Both the position numbers and the translations under genes were made by a program. The notes below the pieces were generated by a model, which had not been told where the DNA came from, searched no databases, and worked only from the letters and a program-made list of their open reading frames with translations. Shown here piece by piece: positions 6,513-10,634 of a stretch of 10,634 nt of DNA. Every line of letters starts with the position of its first letter. Position 1 is the first letter of the stretch. Source of the DNA: Erysipelotrichia bacterium (GTDB taxonomy: Bacteria > Bacillota_I > Bacilli_A > Erysipelotrichales > Erysipelotrichaceae). The stretch lies in the NCBI GenBank assembly GCA_009916335.1, contig SAAR01000102.1, positions 1-10,634 on the forward strand. The letters are read 5' to 3'.

Positions 6513-6734
6513 TCAATCCACCAGAAACTTTGCAACTGAAGCAATTGAAAAAAGATATTTAGCTTTTTCACCACTTCCACTTCTTTTGAATTGCGGTATT
6601 TTTTTCAATTCATTGTGTTCAATACAACGATTAATTGTAGTGACACTCATGTTGAGTTCATGAGCTGTCTCACTTTTGTTCAAGGTACTTTTGTTATACT
6701 TCTCAAGAAGCAACTTCATGAGTTCTTGTTCCAT
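6513..6734 (-). CDS. Excisionase/AlpA-like HTH protein, first gene of the operon
   Basis: This 73-residue protein is made of one winged HTH of the MerR-like/excisionase type. LNKSETAHELNMSVTTINRC (18-37) forms the HTH, followed by a wing with basic residues (KRSGSGEKAKY) and a final helix SIASVAKFL. Small proteins of this kind serve as recombination directionality factors or as regulators (AlpA-like) of integrase genes. It is the first gene of the operon with AAAGGA upstream of ATG at 6734, and an operator-like inverted repeat lies 24 nt beyond its start. It probably regulates the operon and may set the direction of recombination for the tyrosine recombinase two genes further on. The plus-strand frames over this stretch are shadows. 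Confidence 0.7.
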   Translation of the reverse strand: MEQELMKLLLEKYNKSTLNKSETAHELNMSVTTINRCIEHNELKKIPQFKRSGSGEKAKYLFSIASVAKFLVD

Positions 6735-6757
6735 TTTCGAATCCTTTTCGTTGAGTT

Positions 6758-6792
6758 ATTATCAGTTAAGCTTAATGATGTGAAATGATAAT
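6758..6792. promoter_or_regulatory. Operator-like inverted repeat in the divergent control region
   Basis: ATTATCA (6758-6764) and TGATAAT (6786-6792) are perfect inverted copies. Between them lies the palindrome TTAAGCTTAA (6766-6775). The site is between the start of the minus-strand operon (6734) and the divergent plus-strand gene (6875), so a bound protein could control one or both. The first operon product is an HTH protein and a natural candidate for binding. No convincing -35/-10 pair could be fixed on either strand. Confidence 0.45.
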
Positions 6793-6874
6793 TAAAGAGA
6801 TGAATTAAATGGAAGAGAGCTTTGAATATAAATGTTCTATTAAAAATATATATTAATTTATTTTTGAGGTATTT

Positions 6875-8088
6875 ATGAAAGTATTTTGTTGTGTAGAAAT
6901 AATAGATGAAAGTATTGAAACAACATTGTTAGATCTTGTGAAAAACTACTTGCTAGCTGTTAATTCATTTATTAGCTTGAACGATGCAAAAACTTTAGAA
7001 GAATGTGAAAAAATTTTAAAACTTGAATTTAATCCTTATTGTTTGCAAACAGACTTATTTTCCAACTTAATACGAGAAATCATCAATACACTCTACGAGC
7101 AAACAATATCTTCCGATAGGGTAAAATTTGTGAAAAATTTGTTGAATTTTTTAAACCATTTCTTGTGGATACTTACGCTCTTTTGGAATTTCAAAATCAC
7201 CCCACAAGTCATTTACTCTCTCAAGAAGATCGTGAAAAATTTTATGATGAATGTAAACAAAATATAGATCATGAAGTAAAATCATCTCTTTATATTCTTA
7301 ACGAATCATTTCAAAACAATATTTCATTAGAATTCGATGATTCCTATTCGAATATACAGAAAAAAATTTTTATATTTAATACTATAAAGCTATTAAAGAG
7401 TTTCACAATTTTTAACAAGTTTTTTGAAGATGAATATTCGAAATGTATCAGTGACCTAAATTTTGCCACTAGGAAAAAATGTTTCAAATCTTTGCTAAAG
7501 AGATTAAACAAGTTAGCGCTGAATGAAATAGGATATCATCCACTGGTCGGAATTCATTATCCTCATATTGTGAATATCATATATTCTATTTACCTTATAA
7601 AACATAAAAGAGTATTGGTAGAACCCAGATTGAAGTCTTTAAAAGATTTACTAATGCAAAACAATAAAATGGGGCTTCAAAATATTCAATATGACATGGC
7701 AAAATTTAGTATGTTTGTACATAAAGACCAGATACCTTACTATGTCAGCCAATATTATTTTTCAAAAGTAGTAAATCTTGATTATAAAAAAAACCTTGAT
7801 GAAATTAGAAAACTTTTTGCTTTTCTATTGTCTAAAGAACCCAAAAAACTTTTCAAAATTGAAAAAAATTTTGATAATGTTCCTGAGCCATGTAGCTTTC
7901 TATTTTACGATTATTTTTATATTAATGAAAATAATTTTTTACCAAAGGTTTGGCAACTTCAAAGTGAAGAACATCGTTTTGATAAATTTGAACATCTAAT
8001 TAATGAAAATGATCACTGGGAAACTGATTTTGAATATTCTCATATTTCTAGGAAGAGGAGCATTAGAAAATCTGTGTCTCTCTGGTAG
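6875..8088 (+). pseudogene. Unrecognised gene of about 404 codons broken by one frameshift
   Basis: Two overlapping plus-strand frames form one gene. The first runs from ATG at 6875 (GAGGT 6 nt upstream) to the shift; the second continues to TAG at 8086-8088. Frame one changes from sensible protein to a low-complexity tail after about residue 87. If the A5 run at 7133-7137 had six A residues, the protein would read VKKFVEFFKPFLVDTYALLE without a break, giving 404 residues. The shift is thus a lost base, a sequencing error, or phase variation by slippage. The joined product is soluble, helical and rich in Lys, Phe and Asn, ending RKRSIRKSVSLW. No motif or family is recognised. It is AT-richer than the operon to its left and faces away from it, which fits separately acquired cargo. 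Confidence 0.6.
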
Positions 8089-8114
8089 TATTTGAAATAC
8101 AAAAGAATTTTTTT
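8088..8114 (+). terminator. Weak terminator-like element after the frameshifted gene
   Basis: GTATTT (8088-8093) pairs with AAATAC (8095-8100), effectively a 4-5 bp stem with a small loop. A run of seven T residues follows at 8108-8114. A second small hairpin, AAAAGC (8139-8144) with GCTTTT (8153-8158), lies 25 nt on. Either could end transcription between the convergent gene and integrase, but both are AT-rich and weak. Confidence 0.35.
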
Positions 8115-8421
8115 GTTGAATATAATGTACATTTTTTCAAAAGCTTGCATTTGCTTTTCGATCCTATATCGCTTGCCAAATCTATTTAGCCTTAACAACG
8201 CTTGCAAGATGAGCGCTCATGTCTTTGCAACATGACCTCTAATATTCTTGAGGCTTATTATCTTTAGAGGATAAAAATAATATCCTTACCTTTAAGCTGG
8301 TAACATGCTGATATGATGAAATCGTAGCATAAAATCTTTATACTTTTCTATTTATCACCGTTTTGGTTTATAAAAAGATTTAATCCTAAGAGCCCCTTAA
8401 TTTAGTTATTTCGTTGTCTTT
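8115..8421. other. Non-coding region rich in inverted repeats
   Basis: I see no gene here. Several pairings stand out: a perfect 12-bp palindrome ATGAGCGCTCAT (8209-8220) framed by TTGCAA on both sides (8202-8207, 8225-8230); CCTCTAA (8236-8242) with TTAGAGG (8264-8270); and GGATA (8269-8273) with TATCC (8281-8285). GCTTGC recurs at 8143, 8171 and 8200, at almost even spacing. It could hold a recombination site, a transfer origin or a small RNA. None of these matches a known signature, so the call stays open. Confidence 0.4.
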
Positions 8422-8480
8422 AAATTGTTGATTATCATAAAGAAAATCGACAGATATAATCAACAGAAAATCAACAATTT
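8422..8480. repeat. 12-bp inverted repeat directly after the integrase gene
   Basis: AAATTGTTGATT (8422-8433) and AATCAACAATTT (8469-8480) are perfect inverted copies 35 nt apart, the second touching the integrase stop codon (TAA, 8481-8483). An extra AATCAACA lies at 8458-8465, 11 bp before the second copy, so it is in helical phase with it. The arrangement suits a DNA-binding site or a large stem at the 3' end of the integrase mRNA. Confidence 0.5.
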
Positions 8481-9587
8481 TTAAAGATCCTTCATTAAAT
8501 TTACAGTAGCTTCAAATCTTTTATTAGGAATTAAATGAGCATAACGTAGTGTCATTTCTAATGTTTTGTGTCCTAATTGTTCTTTTATATTTAGAATATC
8601 AAGTCCTCCTTGAGCCAACCAGGATGCATGAGTATGTCTTAATGAGTGGAATGTAATTTTATATTGAGCGGACTTTTCCTTATTGCCAGGGCAAACAACT
8701 TCAATACATTTCATAAAATCATCGGGTACTTTAGTAATTTGCTTATTCATGATGTTCGAAAGAACAAATTGTGTTGTTTGATCAAGTTCACGAATTACTT
8801 CTTTTAATGGCTCAGCTATTGCTATATACCGAGAATTACCATCTTTGGTTTTTTTGAAATAAATTGTATTTTGCCTGAAATCAATATCATTCCAAGTTAA
8901 TGATGTTACTTCACCAAATCTTGCACCAGTAAATAATGAAAACATTGTTAATTGGTAAGTTCGATTATTATCTAACTCTTTTAATAATTTTAGAAAATTT
9001 CTAGCTTCGTCTTGAGATAAAAATCGAATACGCTTATTGTCTATTTTTGGCATTTCAATTTTTGAAATTGGGTTTTCAATATTTTTGATTAGCTCATATT
9101 TTATTGCATAATTGAATATTCTTCTTACCAATTGGAGCATGTGTTTAATTGTTTGAGCAGCATAATCTTCATTGATTTTTTCATGTTTAAATTCTTCGAT
9201 ATCAAGTGGTTTTATTGTTTTAATGCTCATTAAACCTAGGGATGTTTCTAGATGTTTTCCATAAAGCCATTTGTCTTCTTTCCAGGATTTTTTATTATTT
9301 TCTGCCCATTTAATGTAATTATTGTATAAATCATTTAACGTTTGTCTTTTTTTTCTAGGTGTTTCTTTTTCTAAAGTCTCCCCTGTGGAAAGCTTATGTT
9401 TAACCTCTATTAATTTGTCATATGCGTCTTTGATAGTAAAATTACTTTGTTTTGTCTTTTTCCCAACTTTCTTTTTAACGGGTTGACCATTCTCATCCCG
9501 ATAATTTATATAGTAAACTGTATCACCATTTTTTAGTTCATTAATCCACACACCAGAATATTTTCCACTAACTGATTTCAAGGCCAT
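8481..9587 (-). CDS. int: Phage-type tyrosine integrase of the island
   Basis: This 368-residue site-specific recombinase inserts and excises the element at a tRNA gene. Domains in order: an N-terminal arm-binding region (about 1-75, beta-rich, YYINYRDENG), a SAM-like core-binding domain (about 82-180) and the catalytic domain (about 190-368). Catalytic residues: Arg223 (FTGARFGEV), Lys248 (KTKDGNSRY), His314 and Arg317 (HSLRHTHASWL), His340 (LGHKTLEMT) and nucleophile Tyr349 (RYAHL). All are present and the length is normal, so it looks functional. GGAG lies 6 nt before ATG at 9587. The gene reads away from the tRNA-Leu fragment at 9745-9800, about 160 nt upstream of its start; that closeness supports its use of this site. 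Repeats at 9604-9620 are candidate arm sites. Confidence 0.93.
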   Translation of the reverse strand: MALKSVSGKYSGVWINELKNGDTVYYINYRDENGQPVKKKVGKKTKQSNFTIKDAYDKLIEVKHKLSTGETLEKETPRKKRQTLNDLYNNYIKWAENNKKSWKEDKWLYGKHLETSLGLMSIKTIKPLDIEEFKHEKINEDYAAQTIKHMLQLVRRIFNYAIKYELIKNIENPISKIEMPKIDNKRIRFLSQDEARNFLKLLKELDNNRTYQLTMFSLFTGARFGEVTSLTWNDIDFRQNTIYFKKTKDGNSRYIAIAEPLKEVIRELDQTTQFVLSNIMNKQITKVPDDFMKCIEVVCPGNKEKSAQYKITFHSLRHTHASWLAQGGLDILNIKEQLGHKTLEMTLRYAHLIPNKRFEATVNLMKDL

Positions 9588-9603
9588 AACAACTCCAATT
9601 TTT

Positions 9604-9620
9604 ACTACATTTTGACTACA
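9604..9620. repeat. Short direct repeat, candidate integrase arm sites
   Basis: ACTACA occurs at 9604-9609 and 9615-9620, one helical turn apart, each after a T-rich stretch. It lies between the integrase start and the tRNA fragment, where arm-type binding sites for the integrase are expected. The match is short and the function is inferred from position. Confidence 0.35.
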
Positions 9621-9678
9621 ACTTTGAGAAATTTAGCAAAATATTGATATATATTGACTTAAGATATTTTTGTTTAAA

Positions 9679-9815
9679 TCCCTAAAATAGGCTATTAGAT
9701 ATATAAATATTAAAATTGAGAAATATTGAAAAATCAATAAAAAAAGACTTAGGATCTGGTGCCGAGAGGCATGGGAGTTCGAGTCTCTTTATCCGCACCA
9801 TCCCTATTTTAGGGA
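9679..9815. repeat. 13-bp inverted repeat on both sides of the attachment site
   Basis: TCCCTAAAATAGG (9679-9691) is the exact reverse complement of CCTATTTTAGGGA (9803-9815). The right copy is part of a hairpin (TCCCTA 9801-9806 with TAGGGA 9810-9815, loop TTT) directly after the tRNA 3' CCA, where the tRNA terminator would be. The left copy is itself a small hairpin. The repeats enclose the tRNA fragment and may be terminators or protein-binding sites. Confidence 0.45.
9745..9800 (+). tRNA. 3' fragment of tRNA-Leu(UAG), attachment site (att) of the island
   Basis: The sequence has tRNA geometry from the anticodon loop to the end: loop CTTAGGA (9748-9754, anticodon TAG), 3' anticodon stem TCTGG (9755-9759), long variable arm with GCC/GGC pairing (9761-9770), T stem GGGAG/CTCTT with loop TTCGAGT (9773-9789), acceptor strand TATCCGC (9790-9796), discriminator A and encoded CCA. 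The long variable arm and anticodon identify leucine. The D arm and the acceptor 5' strand GCGGATA do not occur upstream; the 5' anticodon stem would need CCAGA but reads AAAGA. It is therefore not a working tRNA but the duplicated 3' end left by integration. On its polarity, the inserted element lies to the left, with the intact tRNA-Leu beyond it. Confidence 0.85.
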
Positions 9816-9862
9816 CTTTCAAATAAGAAATCAAAAATCATTCTTACTTCAAAAATCTTAAA

Positions 9863-9885
9863 AGTACACATTAGAGTACACATTA
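9863..9885. repeat. Tandem 11-bp direct repeat to the right of the attachment site
   Basis: AGTACACATTA occurs at 9863-9873 and 9875-9885, separated by a single G (12-bp period). Similar short GTACAC-type direct repeats are common as integrase arm sites near tRNA attachment sites. Their place on the side thought to be chromosome is unexpected. They may belong to a second element integrated in tandem at the same tRNA. Confidence 0.45.
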
Positions 9886-10066
9886 TAAATCTGATGATAT
9901 TTTTATTCATAAATCTTTAAAAAGTTTAATCAACTTATTGGATTCAAAATTAACCACTTTACTACTTTTCGGTTCAGCTCCGATTATTAGCACTAATTAC
10001 ATTTAATGCACATAACATCATTCTTATCGTAAAATATATTTCAAACGAATAGAGGCTAAAATATAA

Positions 10067-10570
10067 ATGTCAAATTATGAAGAAAATAATCTTGCAAATT
10101 TATTTTTGGATATATCAAAAAAGTTATCTGAAAATTTTTTTGATTATATATACAATGATAAGCATAATAAATTGATTTCAGATATAGCGTGGAAAATTCA
10201 TAAAACATTCGTTGATGAAAATTTAGATACAGAAAAAAATTATTTTGGTACTAATAATCCAGAATCTTTAATTGTTGATATTTTTCAATCTATGATAAAA
10301 GAAGGTGGCCACAATTATAGCTTTGATCTATCTTCTTTCCAAAACATACAACTTCTCCACAATGCATTAAATCAAATATCTGTACAGCTATTTAATCAAG
10401 ATTATAATATTGCTACACCTCATGATTATTCTAACATTATCAATGACTACAAATCTCAACGTATAAATAATAATCAAAGAAACTTGAAATATCATGACTT
10501 TATAGACAAGCAATCCTCCGAAAATTACAAAAAACCTGTCAAGCGAAGCGCAGAAGTCGTCAGTTTTTAA
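10067..10570 (+). CDS. Hypothetical protein to the right of the att site
   Basis: This 167-residue protein is rich in Asn, Asp and Ile, with no signal peptide or membrane segment. The first half is probably helical (LANLFLDISKKLSENFFDYI, DIAWKIHKTF); a Tyr/Asn-rich middle follows, then a basic end (KKPVKRSAEVVSF). No family or catalytic motif is recognised. A GAGG about 12 nt before ATG is a rather distant ribosome binding site, so the start is uncertain. The last codons are visibly GC-richer than the rest, so the end may be a junction with foreign DNA rather than the native C-terminus. It lies outside the element defined by the tRNA fragment, in chromosome or in a second island. Confidence 0.5.
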   Translation: MSNYEENNLANLFLDISKKLSENFFDYIYNDKHNKLISDIAWKIHKTFVDENLDTEKNYFGTNNPESLIVDIFQSMIKEGGHNYSFDLSSFQNIQLLHNALNQISVQLFNQDYNIATPHDYSNIINDYKSQRINNNQRNLKYHDFIDKQSSENYKKPVKRSAEVVSF

Positions 10571-10634
10571 TGTAAGAAAGTTGCGAATTGAAACTTAAAC
10601 CACCTCTGGATTTTGACTGCTTTGGTTTGAAGAT

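Larger units (their letters stand above)
9588..10066. other. Intergenic attachment region
   Basis: This stretch between the integrase and the next gene contains the tRNA fragment, the arm-like repeats and the inverted repeats listed separately. Very AT-rich repeated ATATTGA-like words (9640-9740) precede the tRNA fragment. From 9890 to 10040 I see nothing beyond a tiny CGG/CCG hairpin near 9970-9983. No open frame here deserves a call. Confidence 0.5.

Noticed and set aside
6451..6788. Two plus-strand open frames opposite the HTH genes
   Set aside because: They are antisense to two coherent HTH genes with good start signals and show low-complexity translations.
7778..7999. 73-residue plus-strand frame inside the frameshifted gene
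   Set aside because: It is a shadow frame rich in Lys, Phe and Ile, as expected by chance in AT-rich coding sequence.
8143..8205. GCTTGC words at 28-29 nt spacing, considered as a CRISPR-like array
   Set aside because: The shared word is only 6 nt, flanks are not repeated and there are three copies, so it is not a CRISPR array.
8188..8240. Integron attC-like sequence (CCTTAACAACGCTTGCAAG)
   Set aside because: The left side recalls attC, but the complementary right-hand box is missing and no integron integrase or cassette array is visible.
9641..9740. ATATTGA-like words read as an iteron array
   Set aside because: The copies are irregular in sequence and spacing and can be explained by AT-richness alone.
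10560..10634. Minus-strand open frame at the right edge ending in SRGGLSFNSQLSYIKN
   Set aside because: It is 24 codons long, overlaps the end of the plus-strand gene and could be chance. It may be the C-terminus of a gene or transposase beyond the window, but I could not match a family.

Overview
This AT-rich window comes from a Gram-negative bacterium. A Campylobacterota (epsilonproteobacterial) host of the Arcobacter/Sulfurimonas kind is my best guess, from the low GC, the tRNA-Leu 3' sequence and the style of the secreted nuclease cluster. This is an inference, not a proof. Most of the window looks like part of an integrated mobile element. A tyrosine integrase (8481-9587, minus) lies beside a 56-nt piece of the 3' half of a tRNA-Leu(UAG) gene (9745-9800) that has no 5' half, which is the usual scar of tRNA-targeted integration. 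From the polarity of the fragment, the element lies to its left and the intact tRNA should lie beyond the left end of the window.

Layout. 1-2608 (plus strand): the end of an unknown upstream gene, a secreted endonuclease I (EndA/Dns family) with a TTG start, two small secreted proteins, a decayed partial duplicate of the first of these, a four-helix membrane protein, and the C-terminal remnant of a YaaW/UPF0174-like protein. 2609-2809: non-coding, with paired 9-bp repeats in inverted arrangement around a strong hairpin. 2810-6734 (minus strand): a tightly packed six-gene operon. In transcription order it encodes an excisionase/AlpA-like HTH protein, a second HTH protein, a one-helix membrane protein with a long coiled coil, a tyrosine recombinase with a complete catalytic set, a DUF3987-like P-loop ATPase and a small unknown protein. 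Most gene junctions overlap by 4-14 nt or abut. 6735-6874: a divergent control region. 6875-8088 (plus): an unrecognised gene of about 404 codons interrupted by one frameshift in an A run. 8089-8480: non-coding and rich in inverted repeats. 8481-9587: the integrase. 9588-10066: the attachment region. 10067-10570: an unrecognised gene on the far side of the attachment scar.

The minus-strand operon is the part most likely to be an undescribed system. It combines a recombinase, an ATPase of the kind found in replication modules, two DNA-binding regulators and a membrane-anchored coiled-coil protein, and it sits next to candidate cis-acting repeats. I read it as a self-contained recombination/replication module (plasmid-like, satellite-like or a nested element) inside a larger island that has its own integrase. 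The function is inferred from family resemblance and order only. The secreted nuclease cluster on the left is a separate unit, probably for extracellular or periplasmic DNA degradation.
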